A DNA stretch of 64,000 nt. Origin: Heterohyrax brucei (lineage: Eukaryota; Chordata; Mammalia; Hyracoidea; Procaviidae). Location of the stretch: NCBI GenBank assembly GCA_028571685.1, contig CM053166.1, positions 60,846,111-60,910,110 of the forward strand, read 5' to 3'. The translations under genes were made by a program, and so were the position numbers. The notes under the pieces are model-generated. The model saw nothing but the letters and a program-made list of their open reading frames with translations. It searched no databases and had not been told where the DNA came from. This document shows, one piece after another, positions 47,540-56,838 of the stretch (positions within the stretch are counted from its first letter, which is position 1; each line of letters opens with the position of its first letter).

Positions 47540-48070
47540 CTTGTTGTAAGGAGGAGTGTGCTGTCACTGCACAAGGAGAGCGGAAGGAGCTGCAGAAAGG
47601 TGGGCATGCACACTAAAAGACCTCAATTGATGGTCCAGTGGTTTTGGGGTTCCCCTCAGAGTGTGGCCCCTGGCCCTGATGCTGCCCTTGCCTATAAATC
47701 ATAATGAAGGTCCACTCTTCGGACATGAATGGATTGGACTTGGCAATGCAGGGTGACCATATATTGGATGCACTTTATGGTTCTATACATCTAAAGTATA
47801 TCATCCTGCTGACCTCTGGCTGGAGGAGGGAGAGTGGGTGGAGACGAGGGGAAAGGAGACTGCTGGGAGGATGAGACATGTATGGAGCAGAGAGAAATAG
47901 TGTGCTGTCAGCGGGCAGGGATAGCAGTGGAAGCTGCATATAGGTGGGCATGTAAATTTATACAGGAATGTACATTTTCACTCAGTCATATTAAATAAAA
48001 TAATAAAAGAAAAAGAAAGATGGGCATGCAAAATTTATTTGGATTGTATACTTTCACTTGATCACAATAA
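47540..48070 (+). mobile_element. L1 3' UTR piece with repeated terminal segment
   Basis: GTGTGCTGTCACTGCACAAG (about 47549) to AGGTGGGCATGCA, then the usual 3' UTR, then GTGTGCTGTCAGCGGGCAGG (about 47900) to TAGGTGGGCATGTAAATTTA, then a third GATGGGCATGCAAAATTTAT (48019) with its own tail ATCACAATAAAAAAG. Several partial or full L1 3' ends are stacked head to tail on the plus strand. Confidence 0.65.
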
Positions 48071-48308
48071 AAAAGCTTGTTTGTTCCTCTTTAATAGAAC
48101 GTGGTCAGGTCATCACAATGTTTCATCAAAAGTTGCAGTTGGAAAGCAATAGTAAACAAAATATTCCTTAATAATGCAGTTAAGTAGGAGACATCCAATT
48201 ATTAAAGCCTTTCTTAAGCACGCTGCAAGCCTATTACCCAGAACAATCCAAGCACACCAAATCTCGTGTAAACGATGATTCTCAGAGATTCTGGAGCTCT
48301 CTGTTGAT
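48071..48308. other. Host flank upstream of the ERV
   Basis: Unique sequence. It is the pre-integration neighbour of 51862 onward. Confidence 0.5.
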
Positions 48309-48314
48309 AAGTGT
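48309..48314. repeat. Left 6-bp target duplication of ERV (AAGTGT)
   Basis: Identical to 51856-51861. It fixes the outer edges of the provirus even though its 5' LTR is almost absent. Confidence 0.88.
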
Positions 48315-48352
48315 TGTGGGGAGCGGAGCGTCCGGCCCAAGATGGCGCCCAA
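48315..48352 (+). repeat. 5' LTR stub (first 38 bp of U3)
   Basis: Identical to the first 38 bp of the 3' LTR (51539-51576), starting TGTGGGGAGCGGAGCGTCCG and ending GGCGCCCAA. The remaining ~279 bp (rest of U3, R, U5) is absent and the sequence passes directly into the leader. Confidence 0.9.
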
Positions 48353-48361
48353 ACGTGGGGC
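48343..48361 (+). other. Primer-binding site, tRNA-Lys type
   Basis: TGGCGCCCAAACGTGGGGC. This is the complement of the 3' end of tRNA-Lys(1,2), as used by betaretroviruses, apart from one extra A. Its first ten bases overlap the LTR stub. Confidence 0.82.
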
Positions 48362-48395
48362 CCCCTGTGAGCCCAAGAGGAGGAGATAGCAGCGC

Positions 48396-48404
48396 TGGTA
48401 AGTC
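48396..48404 (+). promoter_or_regulatory. Probable retroviral splice donor
   Basis: CTGGTAAGT fits the consensus (cut before GTAAGT) and lies about 35 bp past the primer-binding site, a normal place for the donor of a spliced env message. The tandem array begins inside it. Confidence 0.6.
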
Positions 48405-48626
48405 CCCGGGAAAAAAGGGGCGATCTCAAGTCCCCAGGAAAGGAGGGGCGATCTCAAGTCCCCGGGAAAAAGGGGGCGATCTCAAGTCCCCGGGAAAGGA
48501 GGGGCGATCTCAAGTCCCTGGGAAAGGAGGGGCGATCTCAAGTCCCCAGGAAAGGAGGGGCGATCTCAAGTCCCCGGGAAAAGGAGGGGCAATATCTCAA
48601 GTCCCCGGGTTTCGAGGGGCCATCTC
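48400..48626 (+). repeat. 28-bp tandem array, 8 units, in the ERV leader
   Basis: Units start at 48400, 48428, 48456, 48484, 48512, 48540, 48568 and 48599. The first six steps are exactly 28 bp and the last is 31. The unit is AAGTCCCCGGGAAAGGAGGG plus GCGATCTC. Because 28 is not a multiple of 3, an open frame (48304-48702, no ATG start) cycles through all three frames. G-runs recur in each unit. Confidence 0.95.
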
Positions 48627-49055
48627 AGGACTCTGGGGAGTGAGCGGACGACGGCCTGATGGGGAATCAGCCGTCCGCCAGACACCTTCAGAATGCCTGT
48701 AAGAGTTTGTTTAAGCAGCATGGCATTGGTATAAAGCAGGCTTCTTAAAACCGGCTGTGCTTTTCAAGCTCAAACCAACTTTACAGCTTCAGCCAGCAGA
48801 AAATTTAAAAGGACAGGTTACTCATTTTTTTTTCTTCCCTGCTCGCACCTGCCTCAGCCGCTTTGTAGCTTTAGCCAGCAGAGAATTTATAGGATAGGCT
48901 ACTCATTTTCTCTCTGCGCTCAGGCTCCTGTGCCTGGTATGTTTGTCACCTAAGGGTAATCAATACAACAATGGAATTCATAAAAGTTTTGTAACCTGAG
49001 TTCTCTCCCTCTTCACTTTTAGTTTTGTTTTTAATTTGCCATCAGAGAATTTCAA
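48627..49055 (+). other. ERV internal sequence, gag region not recognisable
   Basis: Position suggests former gag or leader, but no capsid or zinc-knuckle motif is visible and there are stops in every frame. A segment TTTACAGCTTCAGCCAGCAG (48780) recurs as TTTGTAGCTTTAGCCAGCAG (48862), so a local ~82-bp duplication is present. Confidence 0.5.
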
Positions 49056-49059
49056 ATGG

Positions 49060-50300
49060 CCTTTCCAGCGTTATCAGGGGAAAGCCCCCGCCCAAGGAAT
49101 GAAAAACAGTCTCACCCTTTGTCAGAAATTTATTGATGCTGCTATAGTAACTCATCCTCCTTTTGTTTTGAGAACAGCCCTACTCTTTGTCAGAAATTTG
49201 TAAATGCTGCGATAGAGAATGTCAGAAAATAATTTCACTCTATTTATAACATTCTGTTAGCTCACCCTGATCATTCTTTTTTATAGACGTGCTTAATAAC
49301 ACTCACCTTTGCCCTAAAAGCTAGAGGCTTGGTAATTGCCCCAGATAAAATCCAAACTCCGCCTCCAATTTCTTACTTGAGCCATGTTTTAAATAACACC
49401 AGTGGCTTGTGTTCCCTTTGTCTTAAAAACTTCCTGCCTAAAAATTTTAAATGACTTTTAAAAATTGCTTGGTGAAATCAACTAACTGCAGCCCTTAAAA
49501 CTAAAATTAACTCCTACCAGTGCAGCGTGGGGCTTACAACTAATTAATCACAACCAGTTACAGATTCCTTTGTTCCTTCTCCCTTAATCTCCAAGGACAT
49601 GGCCTTTGGACCAGAAAACAAAAACTACATTTAATATATTCACAACATGCTTTCTTGCTTCTTATCTCTGTAAAAATGTGAGTTTAACAGACTAATTTCA
49701 TTAACTGAAAAAATTTTCTCTTAGGTTTTAAACTTTGCCTGATGTAAACAACCTGGCTAAAACAATTATATATATCATAACAAATGATTCCTAAGGCTCA
49801 GTGTCTTTGGCAAAATGTCACCTAGAGTGGTTACATTTGCTTAAAGTAGTTGTTAATTATCTGGCCCCGAAAGCCACTCTCTCAATGATAGGAAAGCAGG
49901 CAAAGCTAAAAAGCCACAAAAACTGGAAACAACGGTCTGCAAATATATGAAAAATCATTTACCTCCTCTACAGTTTGATCAAAACATATCCTTTATTTCT
50001 CTTCAACTAACTAACTTCACCCCTCTAGATGATACAGAATTAGCTTTTACTAATGATTCCTCTAACAGAACTACTGTTACAGAATTCTAACTTCAGAAAC
50101 ATCTGCACAAAGAACTAAGCTCCTTACAATGTAAGCAGTTTTTTCAATGCTACATGACAAAAAATATTTAACCTGTATACTGACTCCCAGTACATTGTTA
50201 GGCTATTTCCTCACATTAAAACTGCCACATTATATCCCACAAAGAATATTGTCATAGTTGTCTTACAGTCTTTACAGGATTTATTCTCACTCAATTACGA
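49060..50300 (+). pseudogene. pol: Degenerate pol remnant: reverse transcriptase and RNase H
   Basis: Reading the three plus frames piecewise gives short matches in the correct order. RT motif-B-like [12 protein letters not shown] is near 49097-49132, with a second version of the LCQKF block about 68 bp later (49185). A post-catalytic stretch RGLVIAPDKIQTPPP is near 49323-49367, a thumb-like KLLGEIN near 49465-49485, and RNase H-like LAFTNDSSN (near 50041-50067) and NLYTDSQYIV (near 50170-50199) follow. The YxDD segment itself is missing. Stops and frameshifts are frequent. These resemble betaretroviral pol; dead. Confidence 0.7.
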
Positions 50301-50577
50301 CCTCAGCCCACACCGGAGAAGCTTGCAAGGATGTAATTCAACACCTCTTTCACTGTTTTACCAGTTGCTAAATTCCTTCACATCTCAAAACAGACTTCTC
50401 TGGCTTATACTTCTAGAAGCTTTCAAAAATTTTACAACACCCTTAAAATTATAAACACAGCTTACCATATCATTTAATAAAATATACCCTTTTGTTATCA
50501 GCCACTTGCTGTCACTATCCAAGCCGCAAGGCAGAAATTATATTTTCACAGGAATTCAACTCGCAAACACAACCTGA

Positions 50578-51384
50578 CACCATCCCCTCCGAGAGATCTC
50601 CCCAACAACGGTGAAGTCACCGCCGAAACGTCGTGTGAGTGGTGCCCACACCAGATGCAGGACAGAGCCTTGGCCCGTGGAGGCCCCGGGTGCCACCCTT
50701 CTGCAGGTTCGCCGTAGGAGAGATTTCGGCGTTACGGCTGCAGTGGCTGCATCTGTGGCCGCTGCCACAGCCGCGGCGGTTGCTTTAACGCAGACGATTG
50801 GCACGGCCACCACGGTTAATCAGCTGTCAGCATCAACGACCCAAGCCTTGCAGACTCAGTTTGACCTTGATCGCCAACTCAGGGCAGGGATTACTATGCT
50901 TAACCAACGCATTGACCCGGTCCAAGAGCAGGTTGAGATACTCTACCGGGTGGCCCAGTTGGGATGTGAATGGCGTTTCACTGGTCTGTGCATCACCTCA
51001 GTGCAATTCAATAACTTTTCTCATGCTGCTAACCTCTCTAGAATGTTGTCTCGACAGATTCGTTCAAACTGGAGTAAAGACATTGAAGACATTCTTGAAG
51101 ACCTGCGGCTAGAAATCGCCATGGTCAATAAGACACGGGTGGACCCAGTTTCTGCTAGAACTCTCCAGCAGTTGTTTTCCTCTATCCGTTCTTACTTTAA
51201 GAGTCTGATGGGCACTGGACCATTGACCCTCCTCCTCTTCTGCCTTTGCATTTACTTGTTTGTAGCAGTCCGACGCGCCTCCCGGCAGAGGCAGCGAGAG
51301 CAGGCCCTGCTTGTGCAGGCTATCGCGGCCACTCCAAGTGAACAGCCCTTGGCAAATGTCTGGCTCAGCATGATGGAAGGGTAG
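50578..51384 (+). pseudogene. env: env remnant: transmembrane (TM) subunit open frame, surface subunit missing
   Basis: The frame is open from after a stop at 50575-50577 to the stop at 51382-51384. There is no ATG before 50896; the 257-codon version begins with GTG at 50611. Residue numbers count from that GTG. Order: basic N-terminal stretch, RRRR cleavage-like site (about residues 34-37), Ala-rich fusion-peptide-like region (40-65), heptad helix, a CEWRFTGLC two-cysteine loop (about 119-127), three N-glycosylation sequons (NLS, NWS, NKT), one membrane span (about 200-222) and a short tail. The pattern fits class II Env TM. The surface subunit is deleted, so this cannot be a complete entry protein. 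It is open where pol is not. Confidence 0.75.
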
Positions 51385-51527
51385 TCAAGGACGGGCAACC
51401 TCTTCTGGGGGTGCTACCAACCTAAGACAGGGACCTCACCAAGCTGTGAGGCATCCCAAAGACGGGTAAGGAGCATCCTAGCCGAAGATGACCTAAGACA
51501 GGCACCTTCTCGAATGATTTATAGACT

Positions 51528-51538
51528 AAAGGGGGAGA
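51528..51538 (+). other. Polypurine tract
   Basis: AAAGGGGGAGA immediately before the TG of the 3' LTR; in retroviruses this primes plus-strand DNA. Confidence 0.85.
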
Positions 51539-51855
51539 TGTGGGGAGCGGAGCGTCCGGCCCAAGATGGCGCCCAATGCCAGAGCCCCTCCTTATTCCAC
51601 ACCCTTGTTTACCAGACTTAGGGCTTTCTTAGCACATGCTTGTGAGCAGTGGCTGCTGATCAGCCTATTGAGAGCCCCGCTTTGGGAGGACGTGGCCTAT
51701 GGTGATTGGAGGAACCTGTGGGATAAAAGCGTGTGGGGACCGGGTGTAGGGAGAAGAAGAATAAAGAGGAAGAAGAATAAAGCAAGCAACTTGCAAGGTG
51801 GCTCATATCCGTGTGTCCTGTCTTCTTTCCGCGGGCGGACAGTTAGGCAGCGACA
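51539..51855 (+). mobile_element. Complete 3' LTR, 317 bp
   Basis: Begins TGTGGGGAGCGGAGCGTCCG and ends CAGCGACA. A TATA-like GATAAAAG lies at 51722-51729 and two AATAAA signals at 51760-51765 and 51776-51781, inside a repeated GAAGAAGAATAAAG block. The 10 bases TGGCGCCCAA, identical to the start of the primer-binding site, lie 28 bp from its 5' edge. Confidence 0.9.
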
Positions 51856-51861
51856 AAGTGT
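51856..51861. repeat. Right 6-bp target duplication of ERV (AAGTGT)
   Basis: Exact copy of 48309-48314. Confidence 0.88.
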
Positions 51862-52465
51862 AATTCTGACAACTTTGCAAATATTAATGGTTAAGACATA
51901 AAAATAAAACACAACATGAAGGTGACATGAGGGTCGTACCCTAATAGAGTTATTTTTACTTATTCTGAATGCATAGGAAATCAGAAAGTAGAGATCTTTT
52001 TCTTTGTGTCTGTTGACTGAACACTCCTATTTGCATAAATTCTTAAAACTTAGGAAAATATTGGGAAATATTACCATTAACCACACTCTATCTGAAACAG
52101 TCTATGGGATATGTATCAATGAGCTTTTGCCAGTTCATTGCAACTGATAAATATCATTTAACTTTGCAGTTCCATTTCCTAAAGTGTGTGTTCTGTTTCT
52201 ACAGCAACTGTCATTTTGTTAATCTGTTACTCACATTAAAAGTCTATTATTTTTAGCATAACATTTCTAAAAGTCTTTGACAAAGAAACATGAGAAAAGA
52301 TTTCTGCTTAAAGATGAACATGATATCCAATATGTATTCTAATCTGTAGTATATTTGGTCAGTGCATCACCTAAATTATTTAAATATTTATGCTTATGAC
52401 CTTTGCAGAAAAAATACCAAACCCCATGTAATTTTTTTCTTGGGGCAGGAAGTAAGATATAAATA
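51862..52465. other. Unique AT-rich sequence, no gene seen
   Basis: Downstream flank of the ERV. No repeat or ORF recognised. Confidence 0.45.
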
Positions 52466-52469
52466 CAGG

Positions 52470-54957
52470 AAAAATTATTATTATTGTGATTGAGTGAAAG
52501 TCTACAATTCGATTCAAATTGCATGCCCACCTATCTGAAGCTCCCTCTGCTCTCCTTGCCCAGTGACAGCACTGTGGTGGTCAGGATTATGTCAATTTGG
52601 CTACTCCATGTTTGGCTGCTATATTAGGTGGCAGGGCAGGGCCTCTGGTGGCTTCACACCTCTCGACTGTCTTCTCTCTGTCTTCTACCACCTACTGCCA
52701 GTTTTCTGGGCTCTTTTGCTATCATGTCATTGTTGTTCTTGGTGATCATCAGTTTCAGTTGAGTTGGACCATTTGGTGTACCTCAGATGGCAGCTTGCTA
52801 GCTTTTAAGAACCTAGATGCCACTCACCTATATGGGGTGCAGAAGACTCTCTTAGCAACAGGCTAGTTATGTCAATTAGCCTCCATGTCCCCTGAGAGCA
52901 TGGCTCCCAGACCTCCACCCATGCTACTCTATCCTCACAATATTGGGTTGAGATTGGAAGAGTTTTCAGGTTATGCTGAAGTCCGGTTCAATTGATCTTT
53001 CTAATGTGTGTTGTCACTGATGTCACCCAACTAAATTTCTATCAACTGTCTAATCTATAACCAACCCGCTGCCTCCCTCCCTGCCCTCCCTTGCAGCCAT
53101 TAAAGATTCTTTTCTTCTGTAGATGGTTCTGTTTTTAAGTCCTTATAGTAGGGGTCTCATACAATACTTGTCCTTGTGCCGCTAACTGATTTCACTCAAC
53201 ATAATGTCTTCCAATTGAAACCAGGTTGTGAGATGCTTCCTAAAGTCATCGTTGTTTTTTATCATTGTGTAGTGCTCCATTGAGCACTATATACCATAGT
53301 TTATTTATCCATTCGTCTGTTGTTGGGGATCTGGGTTGATTCTATATTTTGCTATTGTGGACTGTGCTGCAATAAACATTTGTGTTCATGTATCTGTTCG
53401 TGTGACTGCCCTTGCTTCCATAGGATATACTCAAAGCAGTGAGATTACTGGGTCAAATGGTATATCTATTTCCAGCTTTTTAAGGAAGCAACAGATTGCC
53501 TTCCAAAGAAGTTGTACCATTTTGCAATCTCACAAGCAGTGTAAGAGAGTTCCAATTTTACCACAGCCTCTCCAGCATTTGTTGTTTTGTGTTTTTTGTA
53601 TCATAGCCAACCTTGTTGAGGTGAAATGATATCTCATCATAGTTTTGATTTGAATTTCTTTAATAGCTAATGATCATGAGCATTTCTGCATGTGTCTTTT
53701 GGCTGCCTGGATGTCTTCTTTAGAGAAGTGTCTGTCCATCTCTTTTGCCCAATGCTTAATTGGGTCATTTGTCCTTTTCTTTTTATATTTTGCAGTACTT
53801 CGTACATTATGGATATCAAACAGCAGCCTGACATACAGTTGCCAAGTGTTTTTCCCCATTCTGTAGGTGATCTTTTAATTTTGGGGGTAAAGTCTTTGAA
53901 TGAGCAAAATCTATTGATTCTTAGTAGTTCCTACTTATTTATTTTCTCTTCTGTTGATTATGCTTTGTCAGATTTCAAAGTCTATTTTGTGTATTAAAAC
54001 TTCAATTGTTGACCTTATTTTTTGTTGCATGATCTTCAACATTTCAGGTTTGATATTTAGATCTTTTGTCCAATTTGAGGTGGCTTTTGTGTAAGGTGTG
54101 AAATATGAGTCTTCTTTCAATTTTTTTGCATATGGATATCAAATTTTGCCAGCATCATTTGTTAAAGAGGCTGTTTTTACCCCAATTTACAATCTTTGTT
54201 GAATGTCAACTGTTCATAGGAGGATGGTGGCATGTCCGAGGTCTCAGCTCTGTTCCATTGGTCTGTATGTCTCTTTTTGTACCCATACGAGGCTGTTTTG
54301 ACTACTGTTGCAGTGTAATAGGTTCTAAAGTCAGGTAGTGACAGGCCTCTTACTGTGTTCTTCTTCTTCTATAGTACTTTACTTATCCAGGGTTTCTTCC
54401 TTTTCCAAACAAGGTTACTGATTTGCTTGTCTATCTCATTAAAAAATGTCACCTGAATTTGCACTGGGATTGCATTGTGTATGTTGATTACTTAGGGTAA
54501 AATAGACATTTTCACAATGTTAAGTCTTCCTATCCATGAGCAGGGTAGGTTTGTCCATTTACATAAGTCTTTTTTAGTTTCTTGCAGTAAGGTTTTGTAG
54601 TTTCCTTTGTATAGGTCTCTTATTTCTCTTAGGCTTATTCTTAGGTATTTTATCTTTTGGGGGGCATTTTGATGATTTCTTCTTTAATAATCTCTTTGTT
54701 GGCATAAAGAAATCCTACTGATTTATTTATATTTATCTTGTATTCTGATACTTTGCTGAACTCTTCTATTATTTTGAGTAGCTTAGTTATGGATTGTTGA
54801 GCATTCTCTGTGTATACAATATTATCATCTGCAAATAGGGAGATTTTTACTTCTCTGCCAGTGCAGATACCCTTTACTGGTCTTGTCTAATTCCTGTGGC
54901 CAGAACCTCTAGTACAACGTCGAATAGGAGCAGTGAGAGTGGGCATCCTTGTCTAGC
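52470..54957 (-). mobile_element. L1 LINE, minus strand, 5'-truncated
   Basis: The 3' end is at left (TTATTGTGATTGAGTGAAAG, about 52482), with 3' UTR to about 53150, the ORF2 C-terminus at 53336-53860 (antisense frames on plus) and reverse transcriptase to 54957, including an intact FADD codon run near 54823-54837. Stops break ORF2. It ends abruptly against the next L1. Confidence 0.82.
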
Positions 54958-56838
54958 GGACATTCTTCTATACTTGTTGTATCCTCCCAACACTCTCCTG
55001 TCCCTACCTCTTCATTGTCTTCTTTCTTATCTAGAAAGACACCAGTATGGCAACATCCTATAAATGCATAGAACTGTATAGTACACAAACCATATAGTCA
55101 CATAGCATCCCCGAGTCCAGTCCATGTTTGTCCAAAGAGTTGGCTTCAGTAGTGTTTTTTGGTCAGGAGCAGCAGCAGGTCTAGGGGCCGTGCTCCTAGG
55201 GGATCCCCTACGCTGTCAGACCGTCCACTGTGGTCTTTTAGTAGGGTTCTTGAGCTGCACCCCTTTTTATCATGTTTCCCCATGAACTCAACATTTTGTG
55301 CCCCACCATGGCTGTCTTCAGTGATAGCTGGGCACTATCTAGTTCTTCTGGTCGCATGTTGATACAGTCACCCATTAACGTGGGTCCTTCTGTCTCCTGG
55401 CTCTTTTTAACTTCTGTCTTTGCTGTTCTCTGTGATCATCCACTCTAGATGTACCTCAGATGGCAGTTGGCTAGCTTTTAAGACCCCAGATGCCACTCAC
55501 CAATATAGGGTGCAGAAGACTCTCTTAGCAATAGGCTAGTTATGCCAGCTGACCTCAATGTCCCCAAGAGCATCATGCCCAGACCCCAACTCTGCTACTT
55601 TATCTTTGCAGTATTGGATTGGCATTAGAGGAGTTTTCAGTTTACAGTGAAGTCCAGTTAAGTTGATCTACATTCTATTGTGTGCTGTTACTGCCTTCAC
55701 CTAACCTAATTTCTATCAACTGTCTAATCTATGACCAGCCATCTCCTTTCACCACCTCCCTTGTAGCCATCAAAGAGTCTTCTTCTACCATAAGTCTGAT
55801 TTTAAGTCCTTATAGTAGAAGTCTCATACAATATTTGTCCTTTTGCTGCTGACTGATTTAACTCTGCATAATGTCTTCCAAGTGAAACCACTTTATGAGA
55901 TGCTTCTTAAAATCATCATTGTTCTTTATCATTGCACAATGTTCCATTTAGTGTATGTATGTAGTTTCTTTATCCATTGATCTGTTGATAGGTGTCTAGG
56001 TTGGTTTCATCTTTCTATTATTGTGGACTGTGCTGCAATAAACATTTGTATGCATGTATCTGTTCATGTGACAGCCTTTGTCCCATCTCTCCACAGCCTC
56101 TCCAGCATTTGTTGTTTTTGTTTTTGTTTTGGATCATTGCCAACCTTGTTGTGATGAGATAGTATCTCATTGTAGTTTTCATTTGGATTTCTCTGATAGC
56201 TAATGATTATGAGCATTTCCCCATGTGTCTTTTGGCTGCCTGGATGCCCTCTTTGGTGAAGGTGTCTGTTCACTCCTTTGACCATTGCTTAATTGGGCTA
56301 TTTGTCTTCTTCTTGTTGATGTTTTGCAGTACCCAGTAGATTATGGAAATGAGATATTGGTCCAATATGCAGTTGCCAAATATTTTTTCCCATTCTGTGG
56401 GTGGTCTTTTAACTCTTTTGGTAAAGTCTTTGGATGAGCAAAAGTAAATCTTAGTAGTTCTCATTTATCTATTTTCTCTTCTGTTGATCACGCTTTGTCA
56501 GATTTTGAAGTCTGTCTAAGCTGCGTATTAGAACTTCCATTGTTGACCCTATTTTTTTCTTGTGTGATATTTTTTGTTTTAGGTTTGATATTTAGATCTT
56601 TGATCCCTTTTGCATTAGTTTTTGTGTAAGGTGTGAGATATGGGTCTTTTTTCAGATTTTTGCAGATGTAAATCCAATTTTGTAAACACCATGGTTTAAA
56701 GATGCTGTTTTTACCTGAGTTTACAATCTTAGGGCCTTTGTTGAATATCAACTGTTCATAAGAAGATGCTGACATCTCTGGGGTCTCAGCTCTGTTCCAT
56801 TGTTCTATGTGTCTCTTTTTGTACCAGTACCAGGTTCA
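54958..56838 (-). mobile_element. L1 LINE, minus strand, truncated at both ends
   Basis: Starts mid-3' UTR (ACACTCTCCTGTCCCTACCT, about 54990) and reaches ORF2 near 56838 (TTTGTACCAGTACCAGG). About 170 bp of ORF2 C-terminal sequence is deleted at about 56075 compared with the neighbouring copies. Minus-strand frames at 56270-56464 and 56488-56775 are ORF2 pieces. Confidence 0.8.

Larger units (their letters stand above)
48315..51855 (+). mobile_element. Class II (betaretrovirus-like) ERV, 3.5 kb, with almost no 5' LTR
   Basis: Endogenous retrovirus on the plus strand bounded by an exact 6-bp duplication. Order: 38-bp stub of the 5' LTR, tRNA-Lys-type primer-binding site, leader with splice donor, 28-bp x 8 array, degenerate pol remnant, open env transmembrane frame, polypurine tract and complete 317-bp 3' LTR. 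No gag, protease or integrase could be recognised. Six-bp duplications, the tRNA-Lys primer site and the env type all point to class II. An old, inactive copy; with no 5' promoter it could only be transcribed from outside. Confidence 0.85.

Noticed and set aside
48400..48626. CRISPR-like array
   Set aside because: The repeats are directly adjacent with no spacers, and lie inside an ERV in a mammalian genome.
48304..48702. A 132-residue proline/glycine-rich gag-like protein
   Set aside because: It starts with TTG, includes the LTR stub and primer-binding site, and is simply the three-phase reading of the 28-bp array.
50611..51384. A complete 257-residue Env protein
   Set aside because: The frame begins with GTG, not ATG, and there is no upstream ATG in frame. 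The surface subunit and signal peptide are absent. It is an open TM remnant.
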